DNA from: Methanofollis fontis
GTDB lineage: Archaea; Halobacteriota; Methanomicrobia; Methanomicrobiales; Methanofollaceae
NCBI RefSeq assembly: GCF_004297185.1
Contig: NZ_PGCL01000004.1
Coordinates: 56,599-120,598 of the forward strand
Length of the DNA: 64,000 bases
Direction of reading: 5' to 3'
Shown here in pieces: positions 35,030 to 44,612 of this stretch (positions are counted from its first letter, which is position 1; each line of letters opens with the position of its first letter). Both the position numbers and the translations under genes were made by a program. The notes below the pieces were generated by a model that worked only from the letters and a program-made list of their open reading frames with translations, ran no database searches and was not told the DNA's origin.

Positions 35030-36286
35030 GATAGTGTAACGAATCTTCTGTAAAACTGAATTGGCCCTGAATCCAACCTAGATTTGCACAAAGGAGAAAC
35101 AGGGCCATGGATCCCTTCGCGTTTATCGAAGATTATCTTTCCGATCAGGAGAACGGCATGAATACTCTCATCACCTTGTTCCTCAACCAGGCGATGCTCT
35201 AGGAGGCTCTCCAGCAGGCCGGAGCTGATTCATACGAGCGAACCGATGCGCGGAAGGCGCATCGAAACGGTTACAAGGACCGATCCCTCAAGACCCGGTA
35301 TGGCAAGATGATCCTCCGGAAACCGCATTTCCGGGAGCTCTCGTTCGAGACGCAGGTCTTTGGGAGGTATGCCCGGGTAGAGCAGGCTCTGGTGAATGCA
35401 ATCTTTGAGTCGTATCTCCAGGGGGCCTCGACGAGAAAGATCCAAGAGATCGTTGCCCATCTTTGCATCGAACACCTCTCCCCGGCTTCGGTTTCCCAGA
35501 TGGCCAAGGACCTCGACGATCAGGTTCAGGCATTTCTCCTGCGGCCAATTGAGCAGGCAACCCCGTACCTTTTCGTGGATGCCTCCTACTACAAAGTACG
35601 GGACGGAGCACGGTACGTCACTAAGGCTGTCCTGGTAGTTGCTGGAGTGCGAGAAGATGGCTACCGGGAGATCCTGGGCGCAAGAATCGCGGATTGTGAG
35701 AATGAAGCGTTCTGGTCGGGAATCTTCGAGGACCTCAAAGAACGGGGACTTGCTGGGGTTCAATTGGTCGTCTCGGATGGCCATACCGGCATCCAGAAGG
35801 CGGCTGAGACCGCCTTCCTCAGCGCATCTTGGCAGATGTGCTCGGTCCACTGTACCCGGGCGGTACTGAGAAATATTCCCCCGAAACGCCAGAATGAGGT
35901 TGCAGAGGGTCTGAAGGAGGCGTATGGGAGTGAACAAAGACTTCAGGATCTCGCCGATGACCTGAATGCCCGGGGATACCGGAAAGTCGCCAACAACATC
36001 GAGCGATTCCTCCCCGGGCTTATGAGTTACACGGCATTCCCGAAACAGCACGGGAAGCGGATCCGAACCACCAACATGATGGAACGGGTCAACAAGGAGC
36101 TCAAACGGAGGATCAAGGTCTTAGGGGCATTCTTGGATGAGGAATCCCTTCCCCGGCTGGTTGGATCCATCCTGATGGACATCAACGAGGAGTGGGTCAC
36201 CGGCAGAAGGTATTTGACGATGGAGAAGGAATGATCAGGCAAGGAGACAGGGCTCAGGCAAATTACAGAAGATCTGAGACGTTATC
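35030..36286 (+). mobile_element. IS256-family insertion sequence
   Basis: Imperfect inverted ends: the left starts GATAGTGTAACGAATCTTCT, and the right, read on the complementary strand from 36286, GATAACGTCTCAGATCTTCT. Both share ATCTTCTGTAA. The single transposase gene lies between them. It truncates IS1634 copy A on its left and adjoins an IS110 fragment on its right. No clear target duplication is visible. Confidence 0.75.
35107..36234 (+). pseudogene. IS256-family (mutator-type) transposase with an amber codon
   Basis: Read from ATG 35107 the frame gives MDPFAFIEDYLSDQ then LFLNQAML, TAG (35200-35202), EALQQAGADSYERTDARKAH and on to a stop at 36232-36234, 375 codons, normal for the family. 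Catalytic DDE residues fall in YLFVDASYYKVRDG, LVVSDGHTGIQKA and TTNMMERVNKELKRR. The stop replaces what is probably a Gln (CAG to TAG). An internal ATG at 35308 could start a protein lacking the DNA-binding N-terminus, so activity is doubtful. GC-rich, unlike the AT-rich genes around it. Confidence 0.85.
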
Positions 36287-36298
36287 AAACCATCTCAT

Positions 36299-36523
36299 GG
36301 TCATATCACCAAGCGCGGCTCAAAACACCCCAGAACGGTTCTCATCGAAGCGACCCATGTGATCGCCCGAGGAGGCCCCAGATTCCTGAAGGAATTCTTC
36401 CAGAGAATTCGACGGAAGAAAGGGTACAAGATTGCAATCGTCGCTCTTGCCAGAAAACTCCTGACCATTATTCATTATCTGCTCACGCAGCAGGAGTTCT
36501 TTGAGAGCGAGGAGAAACCATAG
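36299..36523 (+). pseudogene. IS110-family transposase C-terminal fragment
   Basis: A 74-codon frame without start reads GHITKRGSKHPRTVLIEATH then VIARGGPRFLKEFFQRI and KGYKIAIVALARKLLTIIHY, ending at a TAG at 36521-36523. This is the C-terminal Transposase_20 half of IS110/IS116 transposases. A further short frame (36549-36639; VQQYDVQQMIETLIDDGYVV) may be the tail of the same gene after a frame change. The N-terminal DEDD domain is absent. Confidence 0.78.
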
Positions 36524-36811
36524 GGAAATAGCTGGTTACCTAAACCGATGCCGGTTCAACAGTACGATGTGCAACAAATGATTGAGACTCTCATCGATGA
36601 TGGATACGTGGTGAGGAACCTGAGAGAACCAGGGTAGGAGAAAGGAACGGCACGCCGGAACCGGATTAGGACGAGCAGATGCTTTGTAACAACGGCGAAA
36701 ACACCGGGAATGTTATTCACACCATAGCATTCGTTACGTTACCGACCATTATAATAACTATAGCGTGCAAATTATAATCGTGTCCCTGAGTTATCTGGAG
36801 TAGATTAGCAC
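36524..36811. other. Remnant DNA between IS fragments and a glycosyltransferase
   Basis: Composition changes here from GC-rich IS-derived DNA to AT-rich locus DNA. CATTCGTTACGTTACC near 36727-36742 is the inverse of the GTAACGAAT motif found at the solitary IS256 end near 34318, so it may be the opposite end of the same old element. AT-rich bases from 36750 (TATAATAACTATAG) probably hold the promoter of the next gene. Confidence 0.45.
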
Positions 36812-37846
36812 ATGCTTAATGAAAATATGCCCAACTACTTAGAGAACTTAGATAATGTTCCAAAAAAAGAGTTTGAGGGGAAAAACTCTTCACTGGCAAT
36901 GAATAGTTGTGTGAGTGTTATAATTCCAACGTATAACAGAGGAAATAGAATAACAAACGCAATTGATAGTGTATTAAATCAAACATATCGAAATATTGAA
37001 TTAATCATTGTAGATGATGGATCTACTGATAATACTGAAGATATCGTAAGTATGTATATAAATAAGGACGAAAGGGTCAAATATATAAAGCATGAATACA
37101 ACAAAGGAGGATCTTCTGCGAGAAATACAGGAATTAAACATTCCTATGGTCAATATGTTTGCTTTCTAGATTCAGATGATAAGTGGCTCCCATCAAAGTT
37201 AGAATGCCAACTCATACACCTGGGCCGAAAAGGCAGCGATTATGCCGCAATTTATTGCGAAGCAGTAAACAATAAAAAAGCTCTTACGAGCGTACTTTTT
37301 GAATTTTCGCGTAGAAAATTGCCCCGAGAAGGCGGTTTTGAATTAATAAAGAGTGTATTTCTAAATAACGTAAGACATACTGGTTCAACCCTTCTTATTC
37401 ATAGGGATGCAATATTGGCAATGGGTGGATTCGATGAAACCTTTAAAAGACACCAAGATCGGGAGTTCTTAATTACTTTCCTGAGGGACCAGAAACTAGC
37501 ATACCTAGATCAACCACTTGTTATTCTAGATAAGGGTGAAAGGGACTTATCTCCTGAAGTACTTATAGAGGTTAAACAAAAATTTTTTAAAAAATTTGAA
37601 CGTGAGATAGACTATTTTGAAATGAATGGCGTGCCCATATCACTTTTACAATACTTAGAATTGTCTGGATTTTGCTTTAAAAAAGACAATGCAAAGTTGG
37701 GGATGCAGTATTTCTTAAAGTCTTTTGATTATATTTGGAATATCAAAAAAGAGTATCTCAATTTGGTATTTCTTAGTTATATTATTACACCATTTAGTTT
37801 AATTACTTATCTAAAGAGATGTGTGACTCTAAAATCACGTAACTGA
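36812..37846 (+). CDS. Family 2 glycosyltransferase
   Basis: 344 residues. A 30-residue N-terminal extension precedes the GT-A domain: VSVIIPTYNRGNRITNAIDS, VDDGSTDNTEDIVSMY, SSARNTGIKHSYGQYVCFLD with the DSDD metal site, and RHQDREFLITFLRDQKLAYL as the acceptor-side motif. The C-terminal 100 residues are helical and may contact the membrane. AT-rich, like the rest of the central locus. The sugar is not predictable. Confidence 0.88.
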   Translation: MLNENMPNYLENLDNVPKKEFEGKNSSLAMNSCVSVIIPTYNRGNRITNAIDSVLNQTYRNIELIIVDDGSTDNTEDIVSMYINKDERVKYIKHEYNKGGSSARNTGIKHSYGQYVCFLDSDDKWLPSKLECQLIHLGRKGSDYAAIYCEAVNNKKALTSVLFEFSRRKLPREGGFELIKSVFLNNVRHTGSTLLIHRDAILAMGGFDETFKRHQDREFLITFLRDQKLAYLDQPLVILDKGERDLSPEVLIEVKQKFFKKFEREIDYFEMNGVPISLLQYLELSGFCFKKDNAKLGMQYFLKSFDYIWNIKKEYLNLVFLSYIITPFSLITYLKRCVTLKSRN

Positions 37847-37896
37847 TCTGGGCTGGCGTTAAGCCAAAGTTTATTGCGACATTCTAGTCTTTGAGC

Positions 37897-37968
37897 TCAC
37901 ATTCCGCAGATCTTTGATCACAAATAGTAATTTTCGTACTCCTTCCCAAGCAACCGGAGTATCTTCCA
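37897..37968 (-). mobile_element. 3' tail of IS1634-type copy C, cut off by copy B
   Basis: On the minus strand it encodes WKILRLLGKEYENYYL and a stop, then the terminal repeat (CACATTCCGCAG on the plus strand near 37899). Copy C, on the far side of copy B, lacks precisely this C-terminus, so I read this piece as the separated tail of copy C. Confidence 0.7.
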
Positions 37969-39691
37969 CCCGATATTCCGCAGATCCTCCTTCATGAGTA
38001 GTATTTTTCGTACTCTGCCCCAAGCAGCCCTAAAATCTTCATCAATTCTTCATTCAGGTTCTTCACTCGTTTCATTCTCCTCCCATCCTCAACCACCACA
38101 AACTCCCGCACCCTCCGAAACCGGAAGAACATCCATTTCAGGGTGGACTTCTGGGTCTGCTTCTTCGTCTGGCTGGTCACCGACTCTCCGGTTCGTTCCA
38201 GTTCCCTCCTCAACCGAAACTCGGTCATCGAGTAGATAAACAGACAGAGCACCATGATCATCGCCAGTGCCTGAATGCGGGAAGTCTTCTTCAAGAAGAC
38301 CTCTGCAACCCGGAACGATTTGTCCTTCAGGAACCGGAATCCTCTTTCAACCGCTCCCTGCCCTTTGTAGTTTGCGAGCAGTTCATCGGCAGAAATCCCT
38401 GTATCATTCGTTGCCAGCACAAATCTTCCGAGTTTCTGCCGTTCCGTTTCAACGGCTTCTGGATCGAGTTCGATCTCCGCGTCGATCCGGTAGGAGAGAA
38501 CAACCGGTTCATCGTTTTTGGCCTCCCACGCTTCTTCTCCATTTTTCGGGAGACTGCGGTGATATCGAGGGAGTTGAACCGGAATCCTGGGTGATCCTCC
38601 AGCCACTTTTCAGCTGCGATCCGGGCATCCGGTCCACAGACGAACTCGCGTGCACCGAGTTTTCGAAGGGCGGTCTTCGCCTTCGCCAGATCCTTCTCCA
38701 GATTCTTCTCAAAGGTCTTCTCCTGGCGTGTATGCATCTCTGCGGAGTGATAAAGAACCCATTTCTGCTGGATCCCGGCGTATTCGCTAAAATGCTCGGA
38801 GTATCCGTATCGTTCGTCGGTGCAGGGAGAGAATGAACACTCAGAATGGATCAGGGTGCGTGTTTCGGTGATCGTCACCGGTACCCGGCTGATCCAGAAC
38901 AGATGCTGCCCCATGTTCTGCAGATTTTTTGCCGCGTAAAACGCAGAATCGGCCACATGATAGACCTTTTCATCGGATCTCAGATTCTCCTTGAGATTCT
39001 CGATGATCGTCATGATCGTTTCTTTGTCTGATTCATTCCCGGAGAAAGTCTGGAGAAAGAGGGGTACACCGTACTGGTTTGAGGCCATGCCGAGGACGAA
39101 CCGCTTGAGATCCCACTGGCCATCCTTTGGATGGCCGTAGGTGATCTCGATCTCTCCGACATTGAAGTCGGGTTCGTACGCCCCGGTGACACTGAAGTTG
39201 GTGGTATCGATATGGATGCAATGTGAGCCGAATTCGGTCGGAAGGAGGCATTGTGCAACGATCTCGTTGAAGAGTTCGGTGGGACCGTAGGCGGTGATCG
39301 CATCGAGGGTTCGGCCAAGCACATCGTCGTTGAGGTGTTCGCGGGTGATACCATCGCCGAGGAGGCGTTCAACGGCGATATCATCGAAGAATTCTGGGAA
39401 CAGGTAGAGACGGCGTTCAATGAACCCGAGACCGTTGAGCACCATTGCCTTGACTGCCTGGGAGTGACTGAGGTTGTGATGACGGGTCTTTGGGATGGCG
39501 GTATCGATCACAGCGGCGATCTGGAGAGAGTCATAGGCTCCGGCGACAACGCCAAGGTGGCCGATGGAGAGGATTGAGGTGTCATCGAAACCGTCGACAA
39601 GGGGCATACTGCAAGGTATTTCCTGAAAGTACAAAGATCTTGCGGTTTTGAGAATTCGGAAAGAGGATTATCTTACTGCGGATGATGGGGT
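37969..39691 (-). mobile_element. IS1634-family element, copy B
   Basis: Terminal inverted repeats of 15 bases with 12 matches: CCCGATATTCCGCAG at 37969-37983 and the complement of CTGCGGATGATGGGG at 39677-39691. One transposase gene fills the element. It is inserted in the 3' end of copy C. Target duplication is not evident. Confidence 0.75.
37992..39607 (-). pseudogene. IS1634-family transposase (DUF4277 N-terminus), one-base frameshift
   Basis: About 540-residue DDE transposase. N-terminal DUF4277-type domain: SIGHLGVVAGAYDSLQIAAV then HNLSHSQAVKAMVLNGLGFI. First catalytic Asp in HIDTTNFSVTG, second in VYHVADSAFYAAKN, Glu in GAVERGFRFLKD. After RKMEKKRGRPK the frame is lost at about 38515: copy A has one more base there. 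The remaining 180 residues (NDEPVVLSYRIDAEIELDPE onward) follow in the shifted frame. ATG 39607 (MPLVDGF) is the likely start. As written the catalytic Glu is out of frame. Confidence 0.88.
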
Positions 39692-41236
39692 AACAAGCAC
39701 TTTTACACCATCTATTGCCCTGAAACTCAGTTCCATAACTCCCCGAAAGAGGAAGAAGGTCCATTTCAGGGTTGGGTTCTGGTTCTGCTTCTTCGTCTGT
39801 CCGGTCACCGTTTCGCTGGCGTTCTGCAGTCCCCTGCGCAGCCGAAACTCTGTCATTGCATAGATAAATAGGCAGATCACCATGGTAATCACCAGTGCAT
39901 GGATCCGGGACGGCTTCTTCAGAAAGATCTCCGCCACCCTGAACGAGGGATCCTTGAGAAATCGGAACCCCCGCTCCACCGCGCCCTGCTGCTTGTAGTT
40001 CTTCAGGAGTTCGTCGGGGGAGAGATCCCGATCATTCGTTGCCAGGATAAACTGCCCGAGTTTCTGCCGCTTCTCTTCAACAGCACAGGGGTCGTGCTCA
40101 ATCTCTGCAACGACCGTATAGGCCAACTCCACCGGCTCATCTGCCTTCGGTCTACCCCGTTTCTTCTCTTTCTTCCGGGTGATTACTCTGATGTCCAGGG
40201 AAGTGAAGCAGAACTGCGGGTGCTCCTGCAGCCACTTCTCGGCGGCTATGCGGGCGTCCGGCTCGCAGGCGAACTCCCGTGCACCAAGTTTCCGCAGCGA
40301 TGTTTCGGCCTGTTTCTTGTCTGTCTCCAGCCGTTTTTCAAACGTTTTCTCCTGCCGTTCCTGCATTGGTACCGAGTGATACACCACCCACTTCTGAGGG
40401 ATGCCGGCATATTCGGATGCATGCTCCGCATATTGGTAGCGCTCGTCCGCGCATGGCTGCAGATCAAGGTCTGCGACGACAAGATCTTTCACCTCGTTCA
40501 GGGTCGCCGGCACCCGACTGATCCAAGAAGGTATGGGTGCCAAGGGCGGTGACATTCTCGGCGGTATAGAACGCGGCATCAGCGATATGGTAGACCTTGC
40601 CCGGATACTGCAGGTTTTCGGTGAGCTGGGTGATGATCGCATCAGAGTTTTCTTATCCGACTCGTTCCCGGAGAAAGCCTGCAAGAAGAGGGGAATGCCA
40701 TGCTGATCGGTTGCAGTCCCGAGAACGAACTGCTTGAGGTCCCACCGGCCGTCCTTGGGACGGCCGTGGGTGAGGGTGATATCACGGGAATCGAAATCAA
40801 CGTCATAGTCGCCGCTGACGCTGAAAGCTGTGGTATCCACATGGAGGCAGTGCGTACCGTAATCGCTGGCAAGCAGGCACTCCACAACGATTTCGTTGAA
40901 GAGTTCGGTCGGGCCAAATAAGGCGATCGCGTCGAGCGTCCTGCCCAGGACGTCATCGTTAAGATGGTCGGTGGTCACGCCTTCGCCAAGAAGACGTTCA
41001 ATGGCGATATCCGAGAAGAAGGCCGGGTAAAGATAGAGGCGCGGTTCTACGAACCCGAGACCGTTGAGCACCACGGCCTTGACGATATCTCCATGGGTGA
41101 GATGATACTGCCGCGTTTTGGGGATGGCACGGTCGATAACCGGGGCGATGCCAAGGGTGTCGAAGGCACCGGCAACGAGCCCGAGATGGCCGATCGAGAT
41201 GTTGGAGCCTTCGATGAAGTCAGCAGAGGAGGGCAC
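39692..41236 (-). pseudogene. IS1634-family transposase (copy C), diverged, with a frame-shifted core and lost C-terminus
   Basis: Diverged relative of copy B. GTG 41236 gives PSSADFIEGSNISIGHLGLV; HVDTTAFSVSGDYD holds the first Asp. Between about 40640 and 40530 two compensating indels garble some 37 residues; in the other frame the segment reads VYHIADAAFYTAENV, which contains the second catalytic Asp. After that the frame recovers (WISRVPATLNEV, GAVERGFRFLKDPSFRVAEI). The frame runs into copy B and stops at 39668; the true tail is at 37897-37968. Inactive on both counts. Its left end is near 41315. Confidence 0.85.
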
Positions 41237-41493
41237 AGCAGAGGTTTTTCCTGAAAGTACAAGGATATTGCGGTTTGATAATTCTGGGAATTGGGGTGCT
41301 CCTGCGAAAGGTTGGGTTATAAAAATAAAGGGCAAGATACACTAAGAATTAATCTCAACTAACACCCTTAAATAATTGGAATATAGTACCTTAAGGTGGT
41401 GGAGCACAGGGAGCAATAGCATTAAATGAGGTACAGAGTAAAGAGGACCTTTATAGACGCGTATTGCAGTGAATCCTAAATGAGTTGTGAATT

Positions 41494-42672
41494 ATGATTA
41501 AAAACATTAGTATTCTTCATCTTGTCTCTGATGAAAAGTTTATCGATATTGCATATAAGAATTTTGAATCTGTTGCGCCCTCATGCAATACGTTCTTCGT
41601 TCCTTCATGGGATAAAAAACTGAAATATATTAAGAATACACCTGTGAAATTTATTAATCCTTTCTCATTTAAAAATCCCTTCTTTATGAAGTCGTTGGAG
41701 AAATATGATTTCATTATGCTCCACTCGCTCAACACATTTAATCAAAGACTGTTAGCAAATGCCAATCCGAATCTAACATTTGTATGGATCGGATATGGCT
41801 ATGATTACTATAATCTTATTTATGAAGACCGCAATTGGCTGTACCAGGAGCAAACTAAGGCAATAATTGGAGAGTTAGACTCTAATCAAAATTCATTACT
41901 TACTATATCTAAGCAGCGTATTCTTAGGCCAATAGGTCGAAAGATATTTTATAACTACTTTGATAAAAAAGCGATAGTAGAGAAGATCAACTTTTTCGCC
42001 CCTGTTTTAGAAAATGAATATAATATAGTTGCTTCAATATTTGGCTCTTCTTTTCCAGAATACGTTGCCTGGAACTATGGTTCTCCGGCAGCTTTCTTTA
42101 ATAATGAAAGAAAGAGTCATTGTAATCCAAATGGCAACAATATACTCATAGGGAACAGTGCTAAACCCACAAATAATCATATAGAGGTTTTTGACCTCCT
42201 AAGAACCCGAAACATAGGCAACAGAAAAATTATTTGCCCATTGAGTTATGGTAATTCTGACTATGCTAGTGTTATAAAAAATAGAGGGAAATCTTATTTT
42301 GGGGAAAGTTTTTTGGATTTGGATACTTTCATGCCATATGAAGAGTATACCGAGCTGATTGGTACCTGTTCCAATGTGATAATGAATCATCACCGACAAC
42401 AAGCTGTTGGCAATATCGTAGTGATGCTGGCATTGGGAGCAAATGTTTTTTTAAATAAAATAAACCCCCTATATTCTTTTTTAAAAGAAAAAGGTGCAGT
42501 TATTTTTTCAATCGATGAATTATTTGATTCCCCTGATTTACTAGATTCACATTTATCTGAAGTCGATATTGAACATAATCGGCAGATTTTATTGTCACTG
42601 TATGGCCAAAAAGTGGTACTAAATAAGATAGAAAAATTAATAAATAAAGTGATATCTTCCACGGAAAAGTAG
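41494..42672 (+). CDS. GT56-like glycosyltransferase (TDP-Fuc4NAc:lipid-linked sugar transferase, WecF-like)
   Basis: 392 residues. The C-terminal half matches the GT56 pattern well: NILIGNSAKPTNNHIEVFDL, ICPLSYGNSDYASVI, GESFLDLDTFMPYEEYTELI, CSNVIMNHHRQQAVGNIVVM and LALGANVFLNK. WecF moves 4-acetamido-4,6-dideoxygalactose from dTDP onto a lipid-linked disaccharide in enterobacterial common antigen. The presence of rmlA, rmlB, a VioA/WecE-type aminotransferase and a sugar acetyltransferase in the same locus supports a dTDP-4-acetamido-sugar donor. The N-terminal 150 residues are divergent. AT-rich and clearly bacterial in character. Confidence 0.85.
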   Translation: MIKNISILHLVSDEKFIDIAYKNFESVAPSCNTFFVPSWDKKLKYIKNTPVKFINPFSFKNPFFMKSLEKYDFIMLHSLNTFNQRLLANANPNLTFVWIGYGYDYYNLIYEDRNWLYQEQTKAIIGELDSNQNSLLTISKQRILRPIGRKIFYNYFDKKAIVEKINFFAPVLENEYNIVASIFGSSFPEYVAWNYGSPAAFFNNERKSHCNPNGNNILIGNSAKPTNNHIEVFDLLRTRNIGNRKIICPLSYGNSDYASVIKNRGKSYFGESFLDLDTFMPYEEYTELIGTCSNVIMNHHRQQAVGNIVVMLALGANVFLNKINPLYSFLKEKGAVIFSIDELFDSPDLLDSHLSEVDIEHNRQILLSLYGQKVVLNKIEKLINKVISSTEK

Positions 42673-42774
42673 CTACCCAAATCGAAAAGGTATCGGGGTG
42701 ATCTCCAACTCACTCAGATCCTGTCATTTATCTTTACCCGTTGTGGTCGCCTTCGTGCTTAAATAGAACTATTT

Positions 42775-44235
42775 CTAGCACGACCCTTTTCTTCCTGGCA
42801 CGTATTCTTTCACCGTATTCATCATGTATGTTAATGACTCCAACTTCAACAACCACGCAAGTCCCACATATACGCCAACTCCAACCATGATCTGTAAAAT
42901 AAGCGTGGCCCAAATCGACAATCCCAGAAACTGAATACTGTATACAATCCCACACATTACCAGAGAGAGCGTAAGGGCTGGCATGAGATCTTTCCACAGC
43001 TCGGTGAAACTATAGTCTAGCAGTTTTTTGTTGGGATATGCATTGATGAGTGTTCCGATTACTCCCGTCACAACCATTCCCAGAGCCATGGCATAGATAC
43101 CGATCGGGATAGTAACCGCAAGCACGGACAACCCGATAACTTTCTTCACGATTTCAAGCTTCAGGAAGACGTCACTGCGCCCAAGGGCATTGATTGCCTG
43201 AAGATTTGCTGTATGGATCGGCCAGAGTGCATACACTGCACAGAATATCTGGAGAAATGGAACACACATGAGCCATTTTTCTGTTAACAGCAGTTCGATC
43301 AGGGGCTCTGCAATGGCTGCAAGACCAGCCATTGCAGGGAAGACTAGGAATGAACTGGTGACCAATGATCTGCGCACAATTTGTTTTACCAGGGGTCTGT
43401 TGTCCTGGTTTCTGGAGTATGCAGGAAACATCACTGCCTGAATCGAACTGTTGATGTTTGATACAAGTACTTTCGGGAACTCCTGCCCTTTTGTGTAGTA
43501 CCCGAGCATGCTTGCAGGATAGAGTCTCCCGATAACCAGAGAACTGATGTTATTGTATGTTACGTCTATAAGGCCTGATACCAGGAGTTTCCAGCCAAAT
43601 GAGAATAATTCTTTTACCCGTGTAAGTGAGAAGAGGAGTTTTGGTCTCCATTGTACAGTGAACCACATAATGGTGCAGAGTGCTATGATCGATGTCAGTT
43701 GTTGGCCGACAAGTGCCCAGACGCCGTATCCTGCGTGGGCCATGGCAACTCCTACGCCTCCCGAGAGGAGGACTGCACCAAGGCTGCTGATGAAGAGTTT
43801 TCTGAACTGAAAGTTTCTTGCGATGACTGCGTTCTGGATGGAGTTTATGGCTCCGAAGAAGAGCGTGAGACCCAGTACGCGGAGGACCGGGGATATTAAT
43901 GGCTGGTTATAGAATGCCGCAATGAAGGGAGATGCCAGGAAGAGGATGCAGTAGAATACGATTGCAACCCCAAGAGTGAGGTAGAATACAGACGAGTAAT
44001 CTTCATCTGTTACTTCTTTTTTCTGGATGAGGGCTGTTCCAAGCCCGCTTTGCACAAATGTCTGAGAGATTGAGATGAATACTATAATCAGTGCGATTAC
44101 GCCAAAGTCTTCGGGGAGGAGCAGGCGTGCGAGGATAATCTGTACAATGAATTGTACTCCGGTTACTCCTCCTCGCTCCAGAAGTTTCCAGAAGAGGGAT
44201 GTGAGTACGCTGGTTTTGAGATTATCTTCTGGCAT
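42775..44235 (-). CDS. wzx: Wzx-type polysaccharide flippase (MOP/PST family)
   Basis: 486-residue protein with 12-14 membrane helices of the oligosaccharide flippase family. The N-terminal FWKLLERGGVTGVQFIVQII and ARLLLPEDFGVIALIIVFIS with QSGLGTALIQKKEVTDEDYS are typical of the family-3 flippases (TuaB/WzxC branch). It would translocate the lipid-linked glycan across the membrane. It is transcribed leftward, convergent with the GT56 gene. Composition is intermediate between the AT-rich neighbours and the GC-rich genome. Confidence 0.9.
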   Translation of the reverse strand: MPEDNLKTSVLTSLFWKLLERGGVTGVQFIVQIILARLLLPEDFGVIALIIVFISISQTFVQSGLGTALIQKKEVTDEDYSSVFYLTLGVAIVFYCILFLASPFIAAFYNQPLISPVLRVLGLTLFFGAINSIQNAVIARNFQFRKLFISSLGAVLLSGGVGVAMAHAGYGVWALVGQQLTSIIALCTIMWFTVQWRPKLLFSLTRVKELFSFGWKLLVSGLIDVTYNNISSLVIGRLYPASMLGYYTKGQEFPKVLVSNINSSIQAVMFPAYSRNQDNRPLVKQIVRRSLVTSSFLVFPAMAGLAAIAEPLIELLLTEKWLMCVPFLQIFCAVYALWPIHTANLQAINALGRSDVFLKLEIVKKVIGLSVLAVTIPIGIYAMALGMVVTGVIGTLINAYPNKKLLDYSFTELWKDLMPALTLSLVMCGIVYSIQFLGLSIWATLILQIMVGVGVYVGLAWLLKLESLTYMMNTVKEYVPGRKGSC

Positions 44236-44304
44236 GCACGAGTGGGATTTTATTGGGTTCGTTTCTATTTGAGGTTACGGTTTTGAGTCTTTCACCCCTT
44301 GTTA

Positions 44305-44479
44305 GAATATTTCGGCTACCAAGACCCTATCAGAGGTCAGAATGGGGTAAGGGTCTTTGCCTAGGTAATCGTCACGTAGTGAATGGACTGAGAGGCGCAT
44401 CCGGCGAAACGGCGGGGTTATGACAACTTGACGAGTTTCGAGTGGGTGTCTCCCTCCCGGTGAAGATATTTTAGGACAA
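44305..44479. repeat. Dispersed repeat, copy 1
   Basis: About 175 bases related to 53291-53460 in the same orientation. Best preserved are the CAGAGGTCAGAA block and a stretch beginning GAGTTTCGAGTGGGTGT, with CCCGG, AAGA and GGACAA in step. It has no convincing reading frame. Together with copy 2 it brackets the acyl-carrier gene block. Confidence 0.65.
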
Positions 44480-44612
44480 CCCCTATGTTTCATAGGACAT
44501 GGTTTTTTTATGCAGTTTAAGAATTAATTATCTATTTCTTATTTTATTTTTACTCGCCAATGCGCCTCTCCTCTCTTCAACATCCTCAAGTATGAAAACA
44601 ACATAAGAGTAA

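Noticed and set aside
35200..35202. Pyrrolysine at the IS256 TAG
   Set aside because: No pyl genes in the window and the family residue is probably Gln; treated as a nonsense mutation.
38515..38519. Programmed frameshifting in the IS1634 transposase
   Set aside because: Near-identical copy A has one more base here and a continuous frame, so a deletion in copy B explains it; this IS family is not known to me for frameshifting.
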